The translations under genes and the position numbers were made by a program. DNA of 64,000 nt from Streptosporangium sp. NBC_01755 (GTDB lineage Bacteria > Actinomycetota > Actinomycetes > Streptosporangiales > Streptosporangiaceae), in assembly GCF_035917995.1 (NCBI RefSeq), contig NZ_CP109131.1, positions 1,984,001-2,048,000 on the forward strand, in the 5' to 3' direction. This document shows, piece after piece, positions 8,721-15,761 of this stretch. The notes beneath the pieces were generated by a model, which saw only the letters and a list, made by a program, of their open reading frames with translations, searched no databases and had not been told where the DNA came from. How positions within the stretch are numbered: the first letter of the stretch is position 1; each line of letters begins with the position of its first letter.

Positions 8721-8762
8721 TCAGCCAGCGCGCCTGCCGATAATGAGCAGACCGTAGAACAT
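8721..8762 (-). CDS. cimA leader peptide (branched-chain attenuator), MFYGLLIIGRRAG
   Basis: 13-codon reading frame on the minus strand, 108 bases upstream of the cimA ATG. It carries four adjacent control codons CTG-CTC-ATT-ATC (Leu-Leu-Ile-Ile). Its TGA stop abuts the 10-bp leader stem and is followed 24 bases after that stem by a T-tailed terminator. This is the standard layout of ribosome-mediated attenuation: scarcity of charged Leu/Ile tRNA would stall the ribosome and favour read-through into cimA. The RRAG ending recurs in the ilvB leader at 23954-24007. Sequence features are direct; the mechanism is inference. Confidence 0.78.
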   Translation of the reverse strand: MFYGLLIIGRRAG

Positions 8763-8891
8763 GATGCTTTGGAGTCTGCCACACGCTGACAGCATCCGAC
8801 ACATCGATCTTAGGATCTGAGACCCGCGACCTGCCGACACGGCCCGGCTTCACGCCCGTCATCGCCTCGCGATCGCCTCGCACCGGCGAGA

Positions 8892-9554
8892 ATGAGGCCC
8901 ATGAAGGCGACCTATCTCGACCCCGCCGTGGGGCAGTATCTGCTCGCGCACACCACCCTGCCCGACGACGTCCTCGACGCGCTCGCCGTCGAGACCCGCG
9001 AGCTGACCGGCGACAGTGCGGTAATGCAGATCTCCCCCGACCAGGGGCGATTCCTCACCATGATCGCTCAGATCTGCGGCGCCAGGAACGCGGTGGAGGT
9101 GGGCACCTTCACCGGCTACTCCTCCATCTGCCTCGCCCGCGGGCTCGCCCCCGGCGGTGGGCTCACCTGCTTCGACGTGAGCGAGGAGTGGACGGCGGTG
9201 GCCCGGAGATACTGGGAGAAGACGCAGGTCTCCGACCGCATCGAGCTGAGGATCGGCCCGGCGGCCGAGCGGCTGCGCGAGCTCCCCGAGCACCCCGCGG
9301 TGGATCTGGCGTTCATCGACGCCGACAAGGTCAACTATCCCGTCTACTACGAGATCCTGATGTCGCGCCTGGCCCCCGGCGGGGTGATCCTCGTCGACAA
9401 CACGCTGTGGAACGGCCACGTCGCCGATCCCAGCAGGGACGACGAGACGGTCAGACACATCCGCGAGTTCAACGACATGGTCAGCGCCGACGTGCGGGTC
9501 ACCTCGATCATGCTCCCCATCGCCGACGGCCTCACCATGATTCGAAAGCACTGA
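8892..9554 (+). CDS. SAM-dependent O-methyltransferase (caffeoyl-CoA OMT-like)
   Basis: 220 residues; ATG 8892 or 8901 are both possible. Class I Rossmann methyltransferase with VEVGTFTGYSSICLARGL (motif I, SAM-binding), the metal-binding AFIDADKVNYPVYYEI and ILVDNTLWNGHVADPS. These are hallmarks of the Mg-dependent CCoAOMT/catechol family. It methylates a catechol-type hydroxyl; substrate unknown. Monocistronic, divergent from cimA across the 270-bp attenuator region. Confidence 0.87.
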   Translation: MRPMKATYLDPAVGQYLLAHTTLPDDVLDALAVETRELTGDSAVMQISPDQGRFLTMIAQICGARNAVEVGTFTGYSSICLARGLAPGGGLTCFDVSEEWTAVARRYWEKTQVSDRIELRIGPAAERLRELPEHPAVDLAFIDADKVNYPVYYEILMSRLAPGGVILVDNTLWNGHVADPSRDDETVRHIREFNDMVSADVRVTSIMLPIADGLTMIRKH

Positions 9555-9739
9555 CGAGAACTTTCCCGAACCCCGGGCGGGCAGAAATCTTTTCGATTAC
9601 TTTAAGCGACATGCCAAACACGTTACGCCCACCCGCGCGGAGGGAAGGGTCAACGACCCCGGTCCGAAGGCCGGAGCTTGAAGTGCCGCACCGCGCACCG
9701 CTAGCTCCATGTTGACCAGCCCCAGCCATCACGATGTGG

Positions 9740-9989
9740 AGGTGCGAACCAGATGGCTACGTTGAACACACGCCGGCAGACCGACTCCGGGGTGCTTCCT
9801 CAGCCCCGGATCCTCGAATCCACGTCAGCAGACACCCCGCAGGGTCGGGACGAAACGGGACGTGGACGCCGCAAGGCAACGGGTGTTCAACCTGGGCGAG
9901 GGGAGACCGGCCAGGCCGCACCATCTGACCGGCGTCACCCCAAGGGCGCTGAGGCGTCCGAGGGAGCGAACCGTGAGGTTCACCCGGCC
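9740..9989 (+). ncRNA. Probable omegaRNA (HEARO) of the IscB element
   Basis: IscB genes are preceded by a structured ~200-nt RNA (HEARO / omegaRNA) whose 5' end is the guide. Here an open frame from ATG 9753 runs in phase into the IscB gene. Its product is Arg/Gly-rich and non-globular, whereas the nucleotide sequence has GACGAAACGG, GCCGCAAGGC and GAGGGGAGACCGGCC blocks typical of structured RNA. The guide would come from sequence at or just upstream of the element's left end (around 9700-9740), which I could not place exactly. Boundaries are approximate. Confidence 0.6.
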
Positions 9990-11351
9990 GTGTTCGTCCT
10001 GGACGTGCACAGCCACCCGCTTGACCCATGCCACCCGGCTCGTGCCCGCCGCCTGCTGGCGGCGGGCCGGGCGGTGGTGGTGCGTCACACCCCGTTCGTC
10101 ATCCGCCTGCGCGACCGCACCGTGGCCGACTCCGTCGTCCAGGGTGTGCAGGTCGGCATCGACCCCGGCAGCAAACACACCGGCATCGCGGTGTTCCGCA
10201 CCGGCCACGCCGACCGCACCGGCCTGTACGGCATTCAGCTCGACCACCGGGGCGGGCAGATCCGCGACAGGCTCACCGCCCGCGCCGCTCTACGCCGGGG
10301 GCGCCGGTCGCGGAACCTGCGCTACCGCGCCCCCCCCCGCTTCAACAACCGCACGAAACCACAGGGGTGGTTGGCGCCGTCGCTGCGCCACCGCGTCGAC
10401 ACCACCATGTCGTGGGCGACCCGGTTGACCCGGTGGGCGCCCGTACGGGCCGTCCACGTCGAGCGGGTCGCGTTCGACACCCACGCCCTGTCGGCGGGCA
10501 GGCCACTCGAAGGAGTGGAATACCAGCAGGGCACCCTCGCCGCGTACGAGGTCCGCGAGTACCTGCTGGCCAGGTGGGGGCGGGCGTGCGCCTACTGCGG
10601 CGCCTCCGGCGTACCGTTGAACCTCGACCACCTCCACCCGCACAGCCGAGGCGGCTCCAACCGCCTCAGCAACCTTGTCGTGGCGTGCATACCGTGCAAC
10701 CAGGCCAAGGCCGCCACCTTGGTCGAGGAGTTCCTGGCCGACCGGCCGAAGGTGCTGGCGAAGGTACTGCGGCAGATCAAGGCCCCGTTGCGGGACGCCG
10801 CCGCCGTGAACGCCACCCGGTGGGCACTGTGGCGGGCACTGGAGGCCACCGGCCTACCGGTCGCCGTCGCGTCCGGCGGGCGCACGAAATGGAACCGGTC
10901 CCGCACCGGCGCCGCGAAATCCCACACCCTCGACGCCCTGCACGTCGGCCACCTCGACACCGTGACCGGTTGGCCGTCTGTGATCCTGGTGGTCGCAGCG
11001 ACCGGGCGCGGCACTTACCGCCGCACCCGCAGCGACCGCTACGGATTCCCCCGGCTGGCACTACCCCGCACCAAACGCCACCACGGCTACCAGACCGGCG
11101 ACCTGGTCCGCGCCATCGTCCCGACCGGCACCAAAACCGGGACGCACACGGGGCGGGTCGCGGTCCGCTCCACCGGCAAATTCAACATTCGCACCCGGCA
11201 CGGCCTCGTGCAGGGCATCCACCACCGCCATGTTCGCCTGCTCCAACGAGCCGACGGCTACGGTTACATCACCCACCCAGAAGCGCGGCACAGTGCCGCG
11301 TTTCCTCCCCCGCCCGAGGGCGGAGGTATCCACGCTGGAAGTAACCGATGA
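9990..11351 (+). CDS. iscB: RNA-guided HNH/RuvC endonuclease IscB
   Basis: 453 residues from GTG 9990. Domains in order: PLMP-type N-terminal domain (VFVLDVHSHPLDPCHPARAR ... FVIRL, 2-40); RuvC-I GVQVGIDPGSKHTGIAV with catalytic D58; arginine-rich bridge helix (LRRGRRSRNLRYRAPPRFNNR, about 101-121); RuvC-II HVERVAFD with E158; HNH domain 200-240 with two Cys pairs (C200/C203, C233/C236) and LDHLHPHSRGG; RuvC-III KSHTLDALHVG with H312 and D315; basic TAM-interacting C-terminus. All nuclease residues are intact, so it may be active. IscB is the ancestor of Cas9 and is carried by IS200/IS605-type elements. No TnpA transposase is adjacent, so mobility would need a helper in trans. The upstream in-frame extension to 9753 is treated as translated omegaRNA. 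Confidence 0.93.
   Translation: MFVLDVHSHPLDPCHPARARRLLAAGRAVVVRHTPFVIRLRDRTVADSVVQGVQVGIDPGSKHTGIAVFRTGHADRTGLYGIQLDHRGGQIRDRLTARAALRRGRRSRNLRYRAPPRFNNRTKPQGWLAPSLRHRVDTTMSWATRLTRWAPVRAVHVERVAFDTHALSAGRPLEGVEYQQGTLAAYEVREYLLARWGRACAYCGASGVPLNLDHLHPHSRGGSNRLSNLVVACIPCNQAKAATLVEEFLADRPKVLAKVLRQIKAPLRDAAAVNATRWALWRALEATGLPVAVASGGRTKWNRSRTGAAKSHTLDALHVGHLDTVTGWPSVILVVAATGRGTYRRTRSDRYGFPRLALPRTKRHHGYQTGDLVRAIVPTGTKTGTHTGRVAVRSTGKFNIRTRHGLVQGIHHRHVRLLQRADGYGYITHPEARHSAAFPPPPEGGGIHAGSNR
11284..11327 (+). mobile_element. Right-end hairpins of the IscB element
   Basis: Two adjacent hairpins lie in the last codons of iscB: CGCGGC-ACAGT-GCCGCG (about 11286-11302) and CCGCCC-GA-GGGCGG flanked by CCTCC/GGAGG. 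The TTTCCTCCCC...GGAGGTATCC arrangement at the end of the gene is typical of IS200/IS605-group right ends. The left end is not resolved. Element spans roughly 9.7-11.35 kb. Confidence 0.5.
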
Positions 11352-11367
11352 CCTCGTGGGACTACTC

Positions 11368-11943
11368 ATGAAAAGATCGATCGCGTACCAGATCAACGAT
11401 CAGGAAGAGCTCGAACGGCTCTACCTGGAGCTCGTCGATCGGTTCGAGAAGCACCGAATCGAGATCATCAACGGCCGGATCGTGGTGAGGGAGATGCCCA
11501 CGATCGCTCACGCCGAAGTCGCTTACCAGCTCATGGCGGAGCTCATACCGTTCTCCATAGAGAAGGGATGGCGTGTCTACCCCGAGGCCAAACTCCTCCT
11601 GCAGGTGCAGGCGGACCGCTTCGAACCTGACCTCGTCGTCGTTCCCCCGAACCCTCCCCTCTGGGACCCCAGCCACGTGTACGCCAACGCCACGCTACTG
11701 GTCGCCGAAGTCGTCTCCCCCAGCAGCGTTCACGATGACCACGTGGTCAAACCGCGGGCCTGCGCACTCGCGGGAGTTCCGCTCTACCTGGTGATAGACA
11801 CCTTCGCGAACCGCTTCAGGCTGCTCAGCAGGCCAGGGCCGGAGGGGTACTCCGACGAGATCACCGAGTCGATCGGCAAGCCGCTTGAGCTGCCCGCGCC
11901 GTGGAACCTCACGATCGACACCGGCAAGCTGAGCGAAGGATAG
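11368..11943 (+). CDS. Uma2 family endonuclease-fold protein
   Basis: 191 residues from ATG 11368. Longer frames run back into the IscB gene. Uma2/DUF820 proteins have a PD-(D/E)xK restriction-endonuclease fold. The signature is present as RIVVREMP, YPEAKLLL, FEPDLVVVPPN (Asp) and LLVAEVVSPSSVHDDHVVK (Glu, Lys). Biological role of Uma2 proteins is unknown. The IscB element ends only 17 bp upstream, so the native promoter and possibly a few N-terminal codons may have been displaced by the insertion. Confidence 0.82.
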   Translation: MKRSIAYQINDQEELERLYLELVDRFEKHRIEIINGRIVVREMPTIAHAEVAYQLMAELIPFSIEKGWRVYPEAKLLLQVQADRFEPDLVVVPPNPPLWDPSHVYANATLLVAEVVSPSSVHDDHVVKPRACALAGVPLYLVIDTFANRFRLLSRPGPEGYSDEITESIGKPLELPAPWNLTIDTGKLSEG

Positions 11944-11952
11944 ACCCGCCGC

Positions 11953-11993
11953 AGGAGGAGGCCCGGCCGGATTGGAGACCGGGCTTCCTCCAA
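11953..11993. terminator. Bidirectional terminator between Uma2 and ilvE
   Basis: GGAGGAGGCCCGG and CCGGGCTTCCTCC form a 13-bp stem (one G-T pair) between the convergent Uma2 (+) and ilvE (-) genes. Confidence 0.65.
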
Positions 11994-12003
11994 GGGGACG
12001 GGA

Positions 12004-13098
12004 CTAGCAGATCTTGTGGACCCAGTTGTGCGAGTCCGGGCGGGAACCGTACTGGATGCCCACGAGCTCCTCGCGGATCCTCTCGGTGACGGGCCCCTGG
12101 GTGCCGTCGCCGATCGTCCAGCCGCGGTCCGCACCCTTGACCGAGCCGACCGGGGTGACGACCGCGGCGGTGCCACAGGCGAAGACCTCGGTGAGCTCGC
12201 CCGACTCGCAGCCCCGCTGCCACTCCTCGATCGACAGCCGCCCCTCCTCCGCCCGCAGGCCGAGGTCCGCGGCGAGGGCGAGGATCGAGTCGCGGGTGAT
12301 GCCCGGCAGGAGCGTGCCGGTGAGCGCCGGGGTCAGCAGGCGGTCACCGTAGACGAAGAACAGGTTCATCCCGCCCATCTCCTCGACGTAGCGGTGCTCG
12401 CTCGCATCCAGCCAGACCACCTGGTCACAGCCCTGCTCGACGGCCTGGCGCTGGGCCACGAAGGCCGCGGCGTAGTTGCCGCCGCACTTGGCGAAGCCGG
12501 TGCCGCCGGGGGCCGCACGGGTGTACTCGGTGGAGAGCCAGACGCTGACCGCCTGCCCGCCGCCGAAGTAGGCCGCCGCCGGAGAGGCGATCACCATGTA
12601 CTTGTAGGTCCTGGAGGGGTAGTTGACCCCGAGCGCCGGCTGCGTGGCGATCATGAAGGGGCGCAGGTAGAGGCTGTGTCCGGGCCTGGTCGGAACCCAC
12701 TCGCGGTCGGTCTGGACGAGCAGTTCCAGCGACTCGACGAACGTCTCCTCGGGCAGCTCGGGCATGGCCATCCGCAGCGCGGAGGTGTTGAAGCGGGCGG
12801 CGTTGGCCTCGGGGCGGAAGGTCACGATCGCACCGTTCTGCTGGCGGTACGCCTTCATGCCCTCGAAGAGCTCCTGCGCGTAGTGGAAGACCGCGGTCGC
12901 GGGGTCGAGGCTGAGCGGGCCGTACGGCATGAGCCGGGCGTCGTGCCAGCCCTCGCCCTCGGTGTAGTCGATCGAGATCATGTGATCGGTGAAGACCTGA
13001 CCGAACCCCGGAGTCGCCATTACCTGCTCGCGCTCGGCCGCGGTACGAGCGTGGTCGGAGAGCTGCACGTCGAAGCTGAGCTTCTGAGCGGTGGTCAT
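12004..13098 (-). CDS. ilvE: Branched-chain amino acid aminotransferase
   Basis: 364 residues, the usual length of fold-type IV BCAT. PLP lysine lies in GTGFAKCGGNYAAAF; other family blocks are FHYAQELFEGMKAYR, SLYLRPFMIATQ, DASEHRYVEEMGGMNLFFV, LLPGITRDSIL and ACGTAAVVTPVGSV. It carries out the last step of Ile, Leu and Val synthesis (2-oxo acid + Glu), cytosolic. It lies downstream of leuB on the same strand, but a strong terminator separates them, so it probably has its own promoter in 13099-13210. Confidence 0.95.
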   Translation of the reverse strand: MTTAQKLSFDVQLSDHARTAAEREQVMATPGFGQVFTDHMISIDYTEGEGWHDARLMPYGPLSLDPATAVFHYAQELFEGMKAYRQQNGAIVTFRPEANAARFNTSALRMAMPELPEETFVESLELLVQTDREWVPTRPGHSLYLRPFMIATQPALGVNYPSRTYKYMVIASPAAAYFGGGQAVSVWLSTEYTRAAPGGTGFAKCGGNYAAAFVAQRQAVEQGCDQVVWLDASEHRYVEEMGGMNLFFVYGDRLLTPALTGTLLPGITRDSILALAADLGLRAEEGRLSIEEWQRGCESGELTEVFACGTAAVVTPVGSVKGADRGWTIGDGTQGPVTERIREELVGIQYGSRPDSHNWVHKIC

Positions 13099-13211
13099 GA
13101 CGCGGATCCTTATCTTGATGTCTGGCTTACCTCGGGTCCATTCTGCGTTGGACCGGGTAACGGGAAACTACTGCATCCATGCCGCAAACCGGCAGTGCGG
13201 AGGAAACAAAA

Positions 13212-13246
13212 ACGCGCCCGGCGGCTCAGAGAGCCGCCGGGCGCGT
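13212..13246 (-). terminator. leuB intrinsic terminator
   Basis: 16-bp perfect stem (ACGCGCCCGGCGGCTC / GAGCCGCCGGGCGCGT) with a 3-base loop, followed on the minus strand by TTTTTG, 23 bp after the leuB stop codon. Confidence 0.85.
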
Positions 13247-13268
13247 CAGAGTCGAGGGGGCGGCTTCC

Positions 13269-14315
13269 TCAGCCGGCTACTCGCGCGGTGATGTCGTCAC
13301 CGATCTCCTGGGTGGTCCGGCCGGCCCAGCCGGCCAGCCGCTCGAGCAGGTCGTCGGCGACGGCCTGCTCGACCCGGGCCGCCTCGTCGGCCAGGCCCAG
13401 GTGGTCCAGGAGCATGGCGACCGACAGGATCGTGGCGGTCGGGTCGGCCTTGCCCTGGCCCGCGATGTCGGGGGCGCTGCCGTGGACCGGCTCGAACATG
13501 CTCGGCGCGGTGCGGTCGGGGTTGACGTTGCCGCTGGCCGCCAGGCCGATGCCACCGGCGATCGCCGCGCCGATGTCGGTGATGATGTCGCCGAAGAGGT
13601 TGTCGGTGACGATCACGTCGAAGCGCTCCGGCTGGCTGACGAAGAACATCGAGGCCGCGTCGATGTGGCAGTAGTCGGTCTGGACCTCGGGATACTCCAG
13701 GCTGACCCGGTCGAACGTGCGGGCCCAGAGGTCGCCTGCGTAGGTGAGCACATTGGTCTTGTGGACCAGCGTCAGCTTCTTGCGGGGGCGGGCCACGGCC
13801 TTCTCGAAGGCGTAGCGCACCACACGCTCGACCCCGTAGGCGGTGTTCAGCGATTCCTGGGTGGCGATCTCGTGCGGCGTGCCGCGGCGCAGGACGCCGC
13901 CGGCTCCGGCGTACAGGCCCTCGGTGCCCTCGCGGATGACGATCATGTCGATGTCCTCGGGGCGGGCATTGCCCAGCGGCGTCTCGACGCCGGGGAAGAG
14001 CTTGACCGGGCGGAGGTTCACGTAGTGGTCGAGCTGGAAGCGGAGCTTGAGCAGCAGATCGCGCTCCAGGATGCCCGGGGGCACGCTGGGGTCGCCGACC
14101 GCGCCGAGCAGGATCGCGTCGTATCCGCGTAGCTCGTCGAGGAGCGGGTCGGGCAGGGTCTCGCCGGTCTCGTGGTAGCGCTTGGCTCCGAGGTCGTACG
14201 TGGTGGTCTCCATCTTGGTGCCGACCGCTTCGAGGACCTTCAGTCCCTCGGTGACGACCTCGACTCCGATCCCGTCCCCGGGGATGACCGCCAGGCGAAT
14301 GTTACGCGAATCCAT
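13269..14315 (-). CDS. leuB: 3-isopropylmalate dehydrogenase
   Basis: 348 residues. NAD-dependent beta-decarboxylating dehydrogenase: [14 protein letters not shown] at the N-terminus, [28 protein letters not shown], the Asp metal ligands in [20 protein letters not shown] and [18 protein letters not shown]. It oxidises 3-isopropylmalate to 2-oxoisocaproate in leucine synthesis and can also act on the citramalate-derived methylmalate, linking it with cimA. ATG at 14315. No leuA, leuC or leuD in this window. Confidence 0.96.
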   Translation of the reverse strand: MDSRNIRLAVIPGDGIGVEVVTEGLKVLEAVGTKMETTTYDLGAKRYHETGETLPDPLLDELRGYDAILLGAVGDPSVPPGILERDLLLKLRFQLDHYVNLRPVKLFPGVETPLGNARPEDIDMIVIREGTEGLYAGAGGVLRRGTPHEIATQESLNTAYGVERVVRYAFEKAVARPRKKLTLVHKTNVLTYAGDLWARTFDRVSLEYPEVQTDYCHIDAASMFFVSQPERFDVIVTDNLFGDIITDIGAAIAGGIGLAASGNVNPDRTAPSMFEPVHGSAPDIAGQGKADPTATILSVAMLLDHLGLADEAARVEQAVADDLLERLAGWAGRTTQEIGDDITARVAG

Positions 14316-14364
14316 GCAGGCACCTTACCTGTCCGTCTCGGTGATCGAACACTGGTCTCACTCT

Positions 14365-14400
14365 TCGGACACGTCAACACGTCCACACGTCCACATGTGA
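14365..14400. promoter_or_regulatory. Short ACACGTC direct repeats upstream of leuB
   Basis: Four near-copies of an 8-9 base unit (ACACGTCA, ACACGTCCA, CACGTCCA, CATGTGA) lie 50-85 bp upstream of the leuB start, in the spacer between leuB and the c-di-AMP riboswitch. They may be a regulator binding array; no matching regulator is known to me. Low certainty. Confidence 0.25.
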
Positions 14401-14426
14401 TCACTTTGTCCTTTTTTACTCCCTAT

Positions 14427-14455
14427 TGACCGTTTCGCGAGGTTTCGTTATCGTC
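14427..14455 (+). promoter_or_regulatory. Candidate housekeeping promoter of the riboswitch-NlpC/P60 unit
   Basis: TTGACC at 14427 and TATCGT at 14450 are separated by 17 bases, placing the transcript start near 14461-14463, immediately before the riboswitch aptamer. Confidence 0.5.
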
Positions 14456-14469
14456 CTCCCCATTCACAT

Positions 14470-14675
14470 TGATGCCTAATCCGTACGGACCATCCCCTTA
14501 TCGGCCCGTACGGAGCCGGGGAACCACTTTTTCCGGGATCCACCCGGCCCCCGGGAACCCGCTCCTCCCCCGGAGCGCGTTCCCGGCCGCCATCACGGGA
14601 TTCCTTGGGGCGAATCGGTGCGCTCGCGCACCGTAGGGCGGCCTCCACGCCCGAGCCCGACAGCTCACCCGGCCG
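14470..14675 (+). ncRNA. ydaO-yuaA (cyclic di-AMP) riboswitch
   Basis: The leader of the NlpC/P60 gene carries the conserved blocks of the ydaO aptamer in order: GCCTAATCC (14474), GCCGGGGAACCAC (about 14515), TTGGGGCGAAT (about 14603), CACCGTAGGGC (about 14628), GCCCGAGCCCGACAGCTCACC (about 14649-14669). In actinobacteria this riboswitch class normally sits upstream of cell-wall hydrolase genes, as here, and turns expression off when c-di-AMP is high. Helix boundaries were not computed; identification is by conserved sequence and context. Confidence 0.85.
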
Positions 14676-14680
14676 GCCCT

Positions 14681-15277
14681 ATGGAAGGAATCATCCTGTC
14701 CGGCAAGATGTACTCTCGCGTCCTGTCCATCCTCGTCTCCGGCGCCGCGGTGTTCGCGGCCTCGGCCATGGCGCCGACAGCGGCACTGGCCGCCGCCCCC
14801 CTCCCCTCCCCCGAATCCCCCGCGCTCGGCACCTCCACGCTGAAGGCGGCGCTGAAAAGCGCGACGCCCAGGCCCGCCTGGCGGAAAGCCGTGAATTGGG
14901 CCATGTCCAAGCGCGGCACGCCCTACGTCTGGGGCGGCACCGGCAACGGCGGCTTCGACTGCTCGGGCCTGATGCTCCGCGCCTACGGCGCCGCCGGGAT
15001 CACACTGCCCCGCGTCACCAACGACCAGTACGCGGCCTTCTCCAAGAAGATCGCCTGGAAGGATCTCAAGCCCGGTGACCTGGCCTTCTTCAGCGGCCTC
15101 GGCCACGTCGGCATGATCACCAGGCCCGGTTACATGGTCCACGCCCCGCGGAGCGGCGACGTGGTCAAGGAGGAGAAGCTCAGCGCCTGGCGCCGGTCCT
15201 CCTTCGTCGGCGCGGTGCGCCCCGATCCGCAGGGGGTCAAGCTGACCGAACAGATCAAAATCGCGACCGGCGGATAG
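14681..15277 (+). CDS. Secreted NlpC/P60 peptidoglycan hydrolase
   Basis: 198 residues from ATG 14681 (172 more certain from ATG 14708, which begins the signal peptide MYSRVLSILVSGAAVFAAS, then an Ala-rich cleavage site). GGAAGGA lies just inside the longer start, so the exact initiation codon is uncertain. C-terminal NlpC/P60 domain: GTPYVWGGTGNGGFDCSGLM (catalytic Cys), GHVGMI (His), MVHAPRSGD (His). It cleaves the stem-peptide (gamma-D-Glu-diamino acid) bond in peptidoglycan. Under the c-di-AMP riboswitch just upstream. Confidence 0.9.
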   Translation: MEGIILSGKMYSRVLSILVSGAAVFAASAMAPTAALAAAPLPSPESPALGTSTLKAALKSATPRPAWRKAVNWAMSKRGTPYVWGGTGNGGFDCSGLMLRAYGAAGITLPRVTNDQYAAFSKKIAWKDLKPGDLAFFSGLGHVGMITRPGYMVHAPRSGDVVKEEKLSAWRRSSFVGAVRPDPQGVKLTEQIKIATGG

Positions 15278-15338
15278 GACACGCCGGCCGGCAACCGGTA
15301 GAAAGCCCCAAAAATCCCGACGGCATCGGGAATCAGGT

Positions 15339-15449
15339 TCAGCGGATGGGAGCACCACCGTTGTCCCGGCGGTCCAGGGCGGTCTGGAGCGCCTCGGCGG
15401 CCTCGTCCTCGACCTCTTCGGCGCGGTTCCAGGGATACATGTCGTACAT
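15339..15449 (-). CDS. Small acidic hypothetical protein (36 aa)
   Basis: Starts MYDMYPWNRAEEVEDEAAEA and ends NGGAPIR: an aromatic N-terminus followed by one charged helix. The frame is open further upstream to 15626, but the N-terminal part is Arg-rich noise. A GAGATCC stretch precedes ATG 15449. Codon use is strongly GC3-biased like its neighbours. I do not recognise a family; stands alone between convergent or divergent genes. Confidence 0.5.
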   Translation of the reverse strand: MYDMYPWNRAEEVEDEAAEALQTALDRRDNGGAPIR

Positions 15450-15699
15450 GGTGGATCTCGTCTCGGTCGCATGCGAGCAAGGAAGATGGTCGAGACTCCG
15501 ATCAGGGCTCCGGCCAGGCCTGATGTCACGGATCCGGATCACGGACCGATGATTCGTGGTGTGGAGCCGGCGAGTTGCCGGCCTGTCCCTGTCAGGCCTC
15601 GTCGCGGCAGGTAAGACCTGGCGCATTCCACTTCAGGTTACCTGCCGGCCGAAGCACCGTCTCACCCGGTGTACACACTTCTCACATGCCGGGACGAAA
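15450..15699. other. Intergenic region, no gene seen
   Basis: About 250 bp between the small 36-aa gene (its promoter side) and the serA terminator. Contains the upstream region of the small gene. No convincing reading frame or structured RNA found. Confidence 0.4.
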
Positions 15700-15736
15700 G
15701 ATGGCCGCCGCCCCGCACTGCGGGGCGGCGGCCATC
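15700..15736 (-). terminator. serA terminator
   Basis: Perfect 16-bp stem (GATGGCCGCCGCCCCG / CGGGGCGGCGGCCATC) with a 5-base loop, 25 bp past the serA stop. The strand beyond reads CTTTCG, so termination rests mainly on stem strength. Confidence 0.8.
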
Positions 15737-15761
15737 TCGGTGGATCTTTTGCCTACCGGGC

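Noticed and set aside
5830-8757. 975-codon plus-strand frame overlapping the heparinase-like gene and cimA
   Set aside because: Runs in the wrong frame of the heparinase gene and antisense to cimA; Arg/Pro-rich, no motifs.
9753-9989. N-terminal 79-codon extension of IscB
   Set aside because: Non-globular product; position and sequence blocks match the omegaRNA region, so treated as RNA rather than protein.
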